Origin: Mesostigma viride
Lineage: Eukaryota > Streptophyta > Mesostigmatophyceae > Mesostigmatales > Mesostigmataceae
DNA: 64,000 nucleotides
Reading direction: 5' to 3'
Assembly (NCBI GenBank): GCA_009746045.1
Contig: RPFO01000079.1
Location: 3,953,295-4,017,294, forward strand
The translations under genes were made by a program, and so were the position numbers. Below, in pieces: positions 49,349 to 61,186 of the stretch. The notes under the pieces are model-generated. The model did not search any database and was not told where the DNA came from. It was given only the letters and a program-made list of their open reading frames with translations. Every line of letters starts with the position of its first letter. Position 1 is the stretch's first letter.

Positions 49349-52040
49349 ATGGCTATCACGAACAAGAATGTCGCTAAGAAGCTTACCTACAACGAGGATG
49401 ATGATGGGCAGGATCGGCGGATGCCCAGAGACAACAACAAGAAGCCGGCTGGCGATGCGGCCATTTCCAAGAAAAAGAAAAAGAACAAAAAGACTCACAA
49501 TGGTTGCCAGGACGAGGGGACGGCGGCTGCAAAGCCGACCGACCTACCCCCCTCCCCTGCGAGGCCGGAGGCCGAGACGGCTCCCCCCGGGGAGACCGGC
49601 TTACCCTCGACTCCGGCGGCCGCCCCAGCCGCAACCACGGCTGGCGCGGCCATGGCTGCGGAGACCTCGGTGGTAAACCCCACTGAGGCTCCACAGTCCG
49701 GCCCCACGTTGCCATCTCTTCGGGAGCGTATGCCCCGTCAGACGGCCTCGGTGGCACCGGACGGGACGATTACCTTTCGTCCCGCCACATCAAACCTTAA
49801 TGTCCCTTTCGCCCAGGGACATAACCACATTGAGCTAACGTTTGGGCGACCCTCTGCGTCCCTTCTTCGCAAGAAGAAGGACATGGAGAGTATTAAACTC
49901 GCACGGGTGGTGCGAAAACCTGTGGAACCCATCGCCGGACAACCAATGTCCGACGATGAGGTATCCGACACTGCCAGTCTCCCCGATGGGGAGACTGAGA
50001 TCAATCTTACCCCAGCGCTCCTGGCGGTCGAGCAGGCCGCGCTGGTGGCAAATGAAGAACGCCGAGAGCGGCAGCGGGACCGAGAGGTCCGCCGAGAGGC
50101 GGCTTTTCGGCTCGCCGCTAAGCGGCAAGAATATGAAGAGGAAGCCGCCCGTCGCCTGGCTACCCACCAGGCGATGGCGGACGCGTACCGCGAGGCCACC
50201 CAGCGGTTACGTGACCTCTTAAAAAATGCTGACTATCCCATGCACTATGCGGACAGTCAAGACCTGGCCGAGCTTGCTCGGTCAGCACACTTTAAAACCA
50301 TGTCCTCCATCACCCAAGCCAGGGTCACGGAGGCCATCTTGGCCAAACATGGGGTGGTAGCTGAAGAAGCCCCCCCGCTGGAAACCACCAGCAAGAAACC
50401 CTCTCCCCCCCAACCCCTGCAGTACAAGGAGGGACTGCTGGCCCTGGGCGCGAGGAAGGGCAAAGAGGCGGACTGTCCAGTCCGGCCTGCTATGATCATG
50501 GGAGAACCACTCCCTGACATACCCGAGGATGAGGCTGCTTTTCAGGCAGCCCTCCGGGAGCATGAGGTACGCAAGGAGATGAAGCGTCTCATGCGGGAGG
50601 AGGCCAGGAGGAGAGCAGAGGCAGACACCCCTGCCCGCCCCTCCACCGATGGGGCTGGACCCAGTGGGGTTACCCGGACACCCCCGGGCTCCCCCAGGGC
50701 CACCATGACCCCCCCTCCCCCTCCCCCACCACCCCAGGTTCGCCCTGTGGGTTGGGGCCCCCTCCCAAACCAGGGGGGGTGGCCAGGACCCCAGGAGGCC
50801 CTGGGGGGAGGTGCAGAGGTGCCACAGGCACCCAACAGGCCTGCTGAGGCCCCCCCAAGGAGCGGGGATGTCCTGGAACAGCTCGCCATTCTCCAGGCCC
50901 AGCTGGCCTCGTTGCAAGATCAGCAGTTAACAGCTAACCAGCTGCAAACTGTCGAGGGCCTGCGCGCCCTGATGTCGCGGTATGAGCGGGGGACCATCAA
51001 CCTGGACCCCACCCGCCTGCAACAAGCAACCGACAGCTTCTTGAGGGCCAACCCCCCTCTCACAGGTGTGTTTAACCCTCATAAAAAGGAATCCAAAATC
51101 AATATTGCTGGCTTGCCTGAGGGTCACACTGTTGAACAAGCTAAGCAATTTGTTTTTGCTTTGGAGTATGGGATGGAAGGTCTTAACCTTAGACATCAGT
51201 TTAAGGCTCTCAGGGCCTCCTCCACATTCCATCAATCATCTCCTGCAATCAGAGCATTGATTCAAACCTATCAGGAACGTACCCTGACACCTGAAGCAGC
51301 CATTGAACAGTGGCCTACCTTTATCACTGATCTGAAACAGCTAGTGCTTACCAATAACCACATGGAAGCAGTAGAACGTTTCAACTGGCTTGCTGCATAT
51401 AAGGTGAACAAGAATAACCTCTCTGGGGATGCAAAAACATACAGGGTAATGATTGAGAAAGACCTTGAGCTTCTCAAGCTCCAACCAAGGTATCTCATCC
51501 ACACCTGGCTAACAAAAGCTAATTTGCAACCTTCTGTCCTGGCTACCCTGCTTACAGGCCTCAAGTCCCTCTGGGACAACTTCAGAGCTGCCATGCTCTA
51601 TATCGAGGAGGCAGTGGACCCCCTGGGTACTGGCAACAACCAGGCCCAGGACCCCAAGGTCCAGGGTGTCCAAGGCCACAAACGCAAGGGGCAGGCCAGC
51701 CAGGGGGGGCACCCAAGACCCACAAGTCCTCCCACCAAGGGGGCAGTGGCTCTCAGGGGCGTGGCAACACGTGGCACCGTGTGCCCCTGCATGGCAACCC
51801 CAACAACAACAACAACAACAACAACAACAGGTCCCAGCAGGGCAACAATAACAACAGGTCCCAACAGGGCCAAAACAACAACAACAACAGGTCCCAGCAG
51901 GGCCAGAACCGGTCCCAGCAGGGAAACAACAACAACAACAACACAACAACAACCAGCCTGGCAACCCTGGGGGGTCCATAAGGTGCCTGAGGTGCTTCCA
52001 ACGAGGGCACGCACGGCACAACTGCCCCAACAACGACTCC
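49349..52040 (+). pseudogene. Gag-like region of the Copia element
   Basis: This is a long region starting MAITNKNVAKKLTYNE. It has an Ala/Glu/Arg-rich coiled-coil segment, a Pro-rich linker, a Copia-like capsid region (about 51000-51620) and an Asn/Gln-rich tract over a CAA microsatellite (51795-51960). A CCHC zinc knuckle (CLRCFQRGHARHNC) lies near 51980-52030. Confidence 0.75.
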
Positions 52041-52139
52041 CTGGCCAACGGGGTGGATCTCTGCCCGGGCTGCTGGCACGCACGTCATCCCCTGGGGCCT
52101 CCAGGCAGCCGTTGCAACAGGCCTCGCTACCCAAATCAA

Positions 52140-55100
52140 TGTGAGTTCACTCACCTTATGTACTCTGAGGATGATGATCTCATTACCATTGGGGATGGCA
52201 ACCAGGGCATAATTGATTTTGAGGCAGCAACCTTACTGTCCTCCCAACACCCTGTTCTGGAACCTTACATAAAAGCACTAACCCCTACTGTTGACAACTC
52301 CATAGATATCAAGGAGCTTGCTCATCAGCTGCACCTAGCCATGGGTCATGAAACAGTGGCTGAGGAACTGGCCAGACGGCTGGGGGGTAGTAGCATGGGA
52401 AAACAACTCAGGAATGCAGTAAAACTGGCTAGACAACACTGTCAAGAATGTCAGTTCAATAGCCCCAAACCTCAAAAATGGCATACTGCAACTCCTTCCA
52501 CCAATAGGGGCATGATAGTGGGGGATGTGATGCACATCAACAAAGATGTCCAACCCTACCTGATCCTAAAAGACTCATGGTCCAGGTTCACAGTAATGGA
52601 ACCCCTACCTGGCATGTCTGCAGGGCAGCTACGTGTTGCACTCATGATTGCTTTACCCAGATTCTACCCAGTTGACAGAATTTTGCTTGATCAACAATTT
52701 TCTTGTCTGACTGACCTGGAAGGGTGTGAAGCAATAGAGATTGCTGGGCTGGAAGATCATGAGGGTCAGGGGGTCATTGAAAGAACCATCAGATCTGTCA
52801 AAACCCTACTAGCCAAAAATCCTTCCAAGGATGCTACTTCAGGGGTCTATTGTGACAGGGCACTCTGGTGTCATGAAATGTGCACAACCCTAAATGAGAC
52901 CTGTCTTGCATGCCACGTGGGGTGAAGTAATCCCAGCAGGCCTGCAGGCAGGTGTATATCCCCCAGAGGTGATAGCACTGTACAACACTGCACGTGCACA
53001 AACCTCAGCAAAACTGGCAGAAAAAGATAAAACCCATTCCAGGCCAGTATTCCAAAAAGGTGATCAAGTTCTCTATTACAAGGAAAACAGCTTTGGTAAG
53101 GTTGGAACTTGGCTAGGTCCAGTTACCATCCGTGGATTTACCAAAAACAGCAAGACCGTGGAGGTCAAGCACAATATCAATGGGAAGCGTCACAGGGTGA
53201 GCTGTCATAGAATTAAGAAGTATTATTCTCCCATGGCAGACGTGCCTGGGGAAGAGTCTTTAAGCATGGACTCACTACTTCTATCTGGCAACTCCAGCAT
53301 GCCCAGCAGTAGCTCTGAGCCACCAATTACTGCTGTTGACAGCACCACAGCACCCTCTGTGAACCCTTCCACCCTCAGTGAAGCCAGGCCCACTTCACAA
53401 CCTGGGGATTGCTTAACCAGGCACGAGGTAGCTGGGTTGGAAGCATTAGCTCAGCCCCAAGGCACCAAATTGTCTGCCAACCTCCCGCTCTGAGGTCAAA
53501 TTGGCAGTCGCCTTGCAAGCATTACACAGGTCACATAAGCAACAAGCTGCTGTGGCCGCAGGGTTGGCAAAAGTCTCAGCTGTGTGCACTAGTCAGGACC
53601 CCTGGACCCTGGCAATAGACACTCAGGCACAGGTCAGTGTGATCAGTGCACAAGCCATCCCTGGTCTTGAGATTGCACCTTCATTTTGGGCACGGGTGCA
53701 GGATTTCTCAGGCCAAAGCTCACTGGATGTAGTGGGACAAGTGATGCTCCCTATACTTGGTATTCAGACACCCTTCCAGGTGGTGGAGGGGTACTCTGGT
53801 AACACCTTGTTGGGGGAACCTTTTGTATCCTATCCTGGGGTGCTTATCTCAGCTAATGAGCTCAGTGTCACAGGGGTGGGTGCAGTTCCTCTGGACCACT
53901 TTAAAATCCCTCTCTCCAGTATTGTCCCTGGTATGGATGCTGTCATCAAGGCAGTCAACACTCAGTATGCACCAGGGGAGATCCCTGATCTGGACAAGTT
54001 AGTGCACAGCCAGTTCCTCCATCCCTCAGCCTTTGGGCTGGGTAAGTGGGACATAGCCATGCACTCACCCCACCAAATCTCCCACGTCATACAAGAATGC
54101 AAAACACAAAAAGGGTTTACCAAGTGGCTGATGGCCATTGTCCACCAAGCCAGGCAGGAATGGGTCCTGCCCAACCCCAAAAACCCTCAATACAAACCGC
54201 CTGTCACCCCTTCATGGGACGTGCCAGAGGGAGCCAAAAAGCTCAGATTAAAATTTGTTCTCAAACAAAAACCACAAAAAGTGGGCTCCCCAATCTTCCA
54301 TGCCAGACCATGTGTCACAGAATTAAAGGGGACATCCACACTGCCAAAAGGGGAAACATACACACCTGGGCTGCAACAAACCTCACTCAGGATCATGCTC
54401 TCCCTATTCCTCCACAACCTCAATGCAGGCCAAGACTATGTCTGCAAAGCCACTGATATTAAAAGGGCCTTCCTCAGGGGGGACCCAGAAAAGGCTGAAT
54501 CTGTGTGGAAAGGGAAGGTGTACGTGGTAGACACCCCAGCTGTGTGGAAACCTTATATTGATGAGCCCCACCTTATCATCAACATTGGGGTGGAAGGGCT
54601 TGTCAGTGCCCCAAAAATTTTCAGAGACTCAGCAGAGGAAGTATTCAAAAAGCTCAAGGCCACGTATGATGACCTGGACCCATGCTTTTTTGTTGTACCC
54701 ACCCCCTCTGGACTGCTGTTCTTTGTGTGGCATGGAGATGACCAACTCATTTGTGGGCCTAGAGCTGAGGTGGAAACCTTTATTCAGCAGGTCCAGGAAT
54801 CATATGAGATTGGCAAACAGGTGGAATTGAGCACAACCCCCATCCAGTTCTGTGGCATCATGTTGCAGCTGCACAGGCAGCCAGATCAATGGGTCTGCTC
54901 TCTCTCTCCTCCTGCAGAATATATCCAAGATTGTCTAGATCTGCTGCATCACACTACCTCCCCTTACACATGTGTGCCACTGTTCAGGGCAAACTGGGGT
55001 GGTGGTCAGCCATCTGTGGGGCTCCCTTAGCTGTCATCAGCAGGGTCACCCATGATGTTCTAGTCAAATCAAATGCAGTCACATCAGGAAGTTGATCATG

Positions 55101-55630
55101 ACTGCCCCCCCTCATCCTCCATGGCCTGAATCTGATGGAAGACATCCACATCCAGTGTCATGGACAGCTCCATGGAGAGCAGAACAATCAATCAGATGGG
55201 GGCACGGGAATCAGGGCTGTTTTTTCTCACCAACAGGTCAGATTACATGTCCCTCACTTCCTGGTACAGCAGGCTACACCGCAGAAAACCTGGCAGCAGC
55301 AACTCAGCTGAATGTCGTGCTGTGGTGTCTGCTGCATTGCATGCTCGTTCCCTGCAGCACATGCTCACCTGGCTACAAACCCAGGCAGGCAGCACATGCA
55401 ATGTCATCTCACATCTCTATACTGACAGCCAATCTGTGATCAGTTTTCTAACCAAGAAATCTGTCTCTGCTGCTGTCCACACTGACTGGATTGGGTGATC
55501 CTCAAACAGGAGGCCACCTATTTTTCCAGCTGGACTCATGTGGATGATGAGGACAACCCAGCAGACGCTCTCACGAAGCTGCGGGATGCTGCTGGCCAAC
55601 AGTACCAGCTCCTCTTTCAGAACATGAACC
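52140..55630 (+). pseudogene. Pol-like region of the Copia element
   Basis: The integrase has an HHCC finger (LHLAMGH...CQEC) and D, D and E motifs (GDVMHI, LLDQQF, GVIERT) at about 52310-52930. A protease-like LAIDTQAQVSVIS segment follows near 53600-53850. RT with TDIKRAFLRGD and HGDDQLI is at about 54220-54880. RNase H (AECRAVVSAA, YTDSQSVI) is at about 55290-55620. The element is treated as a fossil. Confidence 0.8.
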
Positions 55631-56030
55631 CCTATGATATCAGAGTCAGTGTTTGAATAAATGACTGGCCATAGCACAGTACACAACCACCACACCCCCT
55701 TACCACAGCGATAGCTGCTGGGCGCCATAAAATTCAACACATTCGTTGTGGGGTGTGAGTGCTGGCTAGGTCAGATTTGTATCCATTTGCAGCTTGAGGA
55801 CACAAGCTTTGTATCCATTTACTTAATGTGTGCTTCAGTAACTGGCCAAACCAGCCAGCTGTGTACACCTTATTTAATGTGCAATATAACACCTGGCCAG
55901 AACAGCCAGCTGTAACCAACCTGGCTCAACCAGCCATGTCTCTTTTGTACCCCTAATCAACTTAAAAACAATAACAATAATGTTGGGGGTGCAGACCTGC
56001 ATTAAGAAATAAATAATAAAACAATACTGG

Positions 56031-56503
56031 AGTTAGTCTCCATGCTTTGCTGTAGACTAAGTCTCAAAGGCATTGTGAATACAACGTATGAATAAGCCTT
56101 GTAAACCTACGTTGGTATGTGAATATAAATACCACGTGGGCTATGCAGATAGGAATGCTAGTCGAGTCGCATACGTTTCCCTAGATAGGTACTTTGGGTA
56201 CTGAGGTACGTGACAGATGTCAGTACCCAGTATACGTAGTGTCCTGTCATTGGACGGTACTAGAGTATCCTAGATAGGGACCGTACTGCAGCGTGCATTG
56301 ATTTGTGATCGCACGATGCAGTGACTAGACTGCTACCTGTCATCGTGTGGCCTCGGGCCAACGGTCTGCACCCAACGGTCACTGGCGGCGCAGCCGGTGA
56401 GAGGAACGTTGATAAAGGGTAAACCTATTTTCTAATGAACCAAGCAATTCATTGCTCCAAGCCTTCAGTGTTCTCAAGCAATATATCCCACCGCATTCTA
56501 ACT
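56031..56503 (+). repeat. 3' LTR (473 bp)
   Basis: This is the same sequence as the 5' LTR. It is followed by GATTCAGG, where the satellite resumes. Confidence 0.92.
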
Positions 56504-57190
56504 GATTCAGGCTCCCATGGTGTCATCATGGCTGGCCTACGTACATGGATGTCTCATAAAAAAAATGATGAGGATTCAGGCTCCCATGGTGTCATCATGG
56601 CCCGTCTACGTACATGGTTGGCATTTATGTAATTAATGATGAGGATTCAGGCTCCCATGGTGTCATCATGGCCTGTCTACGTACATGGATGGCATGTATG
56701 TATTTAATGATGAGGATTCAGGCTCCCATGGTGTCATCATGGCTGGCCTACGTACATGGATGTCTCAGAAAAAAAATGTGGAGGATTCAGGCTCCCATGG
56801 TGTCATCATGGCTGGCCTACGTACATGGATGTCTCATAAAATAAATGATGAGGATTCAGGCTCCCGTGGTGTCATTATGGCCCGTCTACGTGTTGTTGGC
56901 ATGTATATGAAATTAATGATGAGGATTCAGGCTCCCATAGTGTCATCATGGCTGGCCTACGTACATGGTTGGCATTTATGTATTTAATGATGAGGATTCA
57001 GGCTCCCATGGTGTCATCATGGCTTGTCTATGTACATGGTTGGCATTTATGTAATTAATGATGAGGATTCAGGCTCCATTGGTGTCATCATGGCCCGTCT
57101 ACGTACATGGGTGGCATTTATGTATTTAATGATGAGGATTTAGGCTCCCATGGGGTCATCATGGCTTGTCTACGTACATGGAGTCATATT
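56504..57190 (+). repeat. ~70-bp satellite array, right part 2
   Basis: The satellite continues after the Copia insertion, in the orientation opposite to the left array. Read from 57190 leftwards its variant units follow the same order as the left array read from 37260 rightwards. Confidence 0.93.
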
Positions 57191-57458
57191 GATTCATGGA
57201 ACAATGAGATACCATTCTTAATTGAAAATTGTTCTTGATACTTTCACATGCATGCCCGGAATCGTGAATTTGTGCGGGTTTCCATGATGACAATCCTCAT
57301 TGAATTCTTGAGCACACAATATTGAGCAATTTAGGGGCACTTCGGCAATGTTGACCATTTTCATTCATGATCAATAAAATTAACATTTAATGCAATAAAT
57401 ACATATTCCACTCATTTTAATAAACCATGCAAAAACTTTACAAGCACGCTCAAGCTAG

Positions 57459-58226
57459 GGGTGGGCTGGCATGCACGCGTGGGTGTGGGGGTGGGCTGGC
57501 ATGCATGCGTGGGTGTGGGGGTGGGCTGGCATGCACGTGTGGGTGTGGGGGTGGGCTGGCATGCATGCGTGGGTGTGGGGTTGGGCTAGCCTGCATGCGT
57601 GGGTGTGGGGGGGGCTGGCATGCATGCGTGGGTGTGTGTGGGGGGCTAGCATGCATGCGTAAGTGTGGGGGGGGGCTGGCATGCATGCGTGGGTGTGGGG
57701 GGGGCTGGCATGCATGCGTGGGTGTGTGTGGGGGGCTAGCATGCATGCGTAAGTGTGGGGGGGGGCTGGCATGCATGCGTGGGTGTGTATGGGGGCTGGC
57801 ATGCATGCGTGGGTGTGTGTGGGGGCTAGCATGCATGCGTGGGTGTGTGGGGGGGCTGTCATGCATGCGTGGGTGTGTGTGGGGGCTGGCATCCATGCGT
57901 GGGTGTGTGGGGGGCTAGCATGCATGCGTGGGTGTGGGGGTGGGCTAGCATGCATGCGTGGGTGTGGGGGGGGCGGTCATGCATGCGTGGGTGTGTGGGG
58001 GGGCTGGCATGCATGCGTGGGTGTGGGGGGGGCTAGCATGCATGCGTGGGTGTGGGGGTGGGCTAGCATGCATGCGTGGGTGTGAGTGTGGGCTAGCATG
58101 CATGCGTGGGTGTGGGGGGGGCTAGCATGCATGCGTGGGTGTGGGGGGGCCGGGGCCGGGGCTAGCATGCATGCGTGGGTGTGGGGGTGGGCTAGCATGC
58201 ATGCGTGGGTGTGGGGGGGGCTAGCA
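57459..58226 (-). repeat. C-rich minisatellite (right arm)
   Basis: This is the same unit as in the left arm on the opposite strand, with about 26 units. It includes the same GGCCGGGGCCGG interruption near one end, confirming that the two arrays descend from one. Confidence 0.9.
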
Positions 58227-58890
58227 CGCCCCACCCCTCCATCGGCACAGCCAGCCTTGTGAGTCTACCCTTAACAACAAGGCTGGTAGGACGACACGCC
58301 TGAGCAGCATATGTCATGCCTATCTCAGGCTAATAATGTGTGATTTTGTGCCAACAACCAAGTTGTTCCACCCAACAACACATTATAAACCCTCTTCCAA
58401 AATGCCCAACAAGCCGGACACGTGGAGGACCACACACGCAGTATATAAAGAGAAAATAAGCTGACTTTTTATCCAGCCAACCTGTGGCTAGCTGCTCTGG
58501 TTAGCATGACAAATGCTAACATTTACTCAGTGGGAAAGGTGAAGAGACCATTGGAACAGCCTACCTGACGCATGTGCCACCAAAGCATTGTGTCCCGCAA
58601 AATGCACACTGCCTCCTTTCTAACAAGCACGAGCCGCTCTCTTTAGGAGACAGGTGCCAGCTCGTCAGTGTCTGGGGAAAATGATGCCGCTGCTTAGGAA
58701 GACCGCGTGAATTTCCTCGAACACAACTGTCTATAAAGCAAAAGAAATTTCAGAGAAGCATGGAAATAAAAGCATTACACCTTCCCGACAGGTTGTGGGC
58801 CACGCGCTGCAGCAAGCCAGCCACGTCACAGACGAACTTGCTTAAAAACATCCAGGAATCCAGCGATGCAGCGCCAGGACCCGCAACTTC

Positions 58891-59265
58891 ATGGCTGCAT
58901 CTGGCCGGAAAGAAGGCAAAAAGCTTACGCTCAACGAGGTAAGAAAGCAGGAAAGCGCTATCTTAGGACGTTTAATACAAGAACGTACCATAACGGGCAT
59001 TTATTCGTGCCCAGGCGCACAAGAAAGGCCACCCTTTCATGGAGAGGTCGGGCGCGCATGGCGCAGGCCTAATGTTATCTTACCGCAAAATGACGGGAAA
59101 GGTAAAGATAGCAGCGGGAATTTTTACGGCTTTAGAAACATCATTAAACTAGCTTCCATTAGGACCATCAAAACTGGCAACAATCGACAATCACACCTGC
59201 AGGCATCAATTATACTTTATTCATCCCGACAGAAATTCAGGCCGGACCCCCCCTGCCGATGGTAA
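58891..59265 (+). other. Exon-like open stretch in the right arm, function unknown
   Basis: The ATG at 58891 opens MAASGRKEGKKLTLNE, followed directly by a good splice donor (GTAAGA at 58939). The frame also stays open to 59265. The left-arm counterpart lacks this ATG, and the diverged relic at 28.9-29.2 kb keeps a similar open frame on the corresponding strand (ILFYS.R near its end). This may be a first exon or chance. I recognise no domain. Confidence 0.25.
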
Positions 59266-59434
59266 AGAAAAAGAGCCCGCGACATTATAGATCGCAACTA
59301 TCCCACCATAAATTAGAATCAGTAACTAATTTTCTCCAAGAATCGAGCATTTTTTCTGCTTTCCGCGAGCCAGATTTGTCACGTTTCGTCTAAAAGCAGT
59401 CGCCATGGCCACTTCCGCAAGGGGTGCGCGCACC

Positions 59435-60332
59435 GTGCACCCACTTTTCACGGTACGGAGGGTACCGCGGAATTTTTTTGGCGCGGAAAATATTCGCCGC
59501 CAAAAATTAACCATGCATGCATGCCCGTCGTCTCCAAACATTGCATTACATGCACGTGACGGCGTGTTCCCTCGGTCATGGTGCGCGGCGGTGCCAGCTG
59601 GACTGATGTCATGCCCTCCACGTAGGCTCGTTCTACATTTCAGAACTGATCCATGGCGCATAATTAGAATTTTGGAAGGTAGAATCAGGTTCTGAAGGTT
59701 CTACATAGTAGCCTAGTAAGGGTACACTAACATGTAGCCCAGTAGTTACTAATCCTGCGATCATGACGGAATATACATGTAGTGATACTAATCGATACAT
59801 GTAGTACACATGGTTGGCGCACAGAATGTTGTACAACCTGCCCTACATGTCGGAAAAACGCACACTCTGACAAACGTGATTGAAATATATTGTACAACAT
59901 CATCACTAACGCTACATCCGGAACTGTTCTAGTGAATAGCATTACAATGTACTCCCCGGCAGGTGTGGGTGCCCGAGTACTTGGGAGTCTGAACACGCAG
60001 TGTCGACTCCTATTGGTGCAAAGGCATTTTTGTCGTCTCTTCATTTTTTATTCTCCGTTACCACTATATATTGTACAATAGCATGTAGGATGGTACATCC
60101 AGAACTGTTCGAGCGAATAGCAGGGGATCTACACCCCGGTGGGGATCTACACCTACCCCAATACCTGGATGAGACCGGCAGTCGCCGTGTCGAATCCTTT
60201 TTGCGGCATGTCAGTTTTCAGGGTTCTTTTTTTTTAGTTTTTTTCCCTTTTTTTTTTTTTTCTCCATTTTTCAAATCAGATTTTTTCAGAACAGTGCATA
60301 CGGCTAAGCTTTCATTTCGCAGACAATTCTTA
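59435..60332. other. Unassigned DNA with a short dispersed repeat
   Basis: No gene is seen. The word ACATC(C/A)(G/A)GAACTGTTC followed by GAATAGCA occurs near 59914 and 60094 and again in the palindrome to the right (near 60632). A poly-T stretch lies at about 60228-60262. Confidence 0.45.
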
Positions 60333-61080
60333 CGGCACCTTCCAAAGTCCCTGGTGTGTGTCAGTGCAGCGTCGACATGGCATGCGTGGAGGATATTTGC
60401 GTACGTAGACGAATCATGTGAAACGACTGGTCCAACCTAAAAAAATTTTGAATTTTTGCCGTGTCCAGTAAGGTCCGGTCCTAGTTGACCGCGGGCCGTC
60501 CGGCAGCTGTACAGAATAGATCAAGAAAGATACGCCGCGGAATGACGCCAGTGCCCGGCAAATGTGAGTCGGGAACTGAACAGTCACTACAAACGTCGAA
60601 AATCTATTGCTCCACCCCCCAAAAAAAGCGTTCCGGAACTGTTCGAAGCGAATAGCACTGACAGGATTCGAACCTGCGTCCAGAGTGAGGTTGCGGAGTG
60701 AGGGAGGCCAGCCATCATGGTCCGCACACAAATCTGGCTCGGGTCCGATCCTGTCAGTGCTCTTCGCTTCGAACAGGTCCGGAACGCTTTTTGTGGGGGA
60801 TGGAGCAATAAATACTCGACATTTGCAGTGACTGTTCAGTTCCGGGCTCACAAATGATTTGCCGGGCACAGGCGTCGTTGCGCGGCGTATCTTTGTGATC
60901 TTTTCTGTACAGCTGTCGGAACGTCCCGGGTGCAACCTAGGACCGTTACTGGACACGGCAAAAATTTAAAATTTTTCAGGTTGGACCAGTCGTTTCACAT
61001 GATTCGTCGTACGTACGCACATATCCTCGCATGCCATGTCGACGCTGCACTGACACACACCAGGGACTTTGGAAGGTGCG
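60333..61080. mobile_element. Palindromic (foldback) element, 748 bp
   Basis: About 60333-60672 is mirrored by about 60742-61080. Landmarks are GCACCTTCCAAAGTCCCTGG, GTCGACATGGCATGC, CGAATCATGTGAAACGACTGG, GAACTGTTCG and GCACTGACAGGAT. The arms differ by scattered changes and small indels. The centre holds about 70 bases of spacer with a pol III B-box-like word. No coding sequence is seen. Confidence 0.75.
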
Positions 61081-61186
61081 CACCCAGCCCGCCCAGGTAA
61101 TTGATGCGGTGTTTTGCAGGCGCGCACCGCCGGATGCGCCCACCACGCCCGCCACCGCACGTCCAGTGACCGACTGTGGTCCACGT

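Larger units (their letters stand above)
48858..56503 (+). mobile_element. Ty1/copia-type LTR retrotransposon, 7.65 kb
   Basis: It is inserted in the right satellite array. The 473-bp LTRs begin AGTTAG and end CTAACT, and a GATT target duplication flanks them (the satellite word GAGGATTCAGG is split). I see one difference between the LTRs, so the insertion is recent. Internal parts in order are a Gag-like region with zinc knuckle, integrase, an aspartic-protease-like segment, reverse transcriptase and RNase H. Integrase before RT places it in Copia. Coding is in several open stretches, so it appears broken (about three breaks), although some members of the family use frameshifting between Gag and Pol. 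Confidence 0.9.
35274..59434. mobile_element. Giant foldback-like inverted repeat, 24.2 kb
   Basis: Left arm 35274-~37270 is the reverse complement of right arm ~57180-59434. Both outer tips are the palindrome GGTGCGCGCACC (35274-35285 and 59423-59434), and similarity stops there. The arms continue inward into a ~70-bp satellite whose first five or six variant units come in the same order on both sides. The satellite switches orientation near 48490. A Copia element (48858-56503) sits in the right satellite. Long inverted repeats containing tandem repeats are typical of foldback elements. A simple palindromic duplication of local DNA is the alternative. No transposase is recognised inside. Confidence 0.75.
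57180..59434 (-). repeat. Right arm of the giant inverted repeat
   Basis: This is the reverse complement of the left arm, slightly longer because its minisatellite is longer (57459-58226 against about 500 bases). It ends at GGTGCGCGCACC (59423-59434), and the flanking DNA beyond does not match the other side. Confidence 0.85.

Noticed and set aside
35221-59459. ACGGTACGGA at 35221 and 59450 as the target duplication of the giant element
   Set aside because: It lies 43 bases outside the left tip but only 15 outside the right tip, so it does not flank the element properly.
60651-60762. A true tRNA gene on the minus strand
   Set aside because: The T arm and acceptor ends look right, but D and anticodon arms do not form and the length is about 110 bases. 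It is kept only as a finding.
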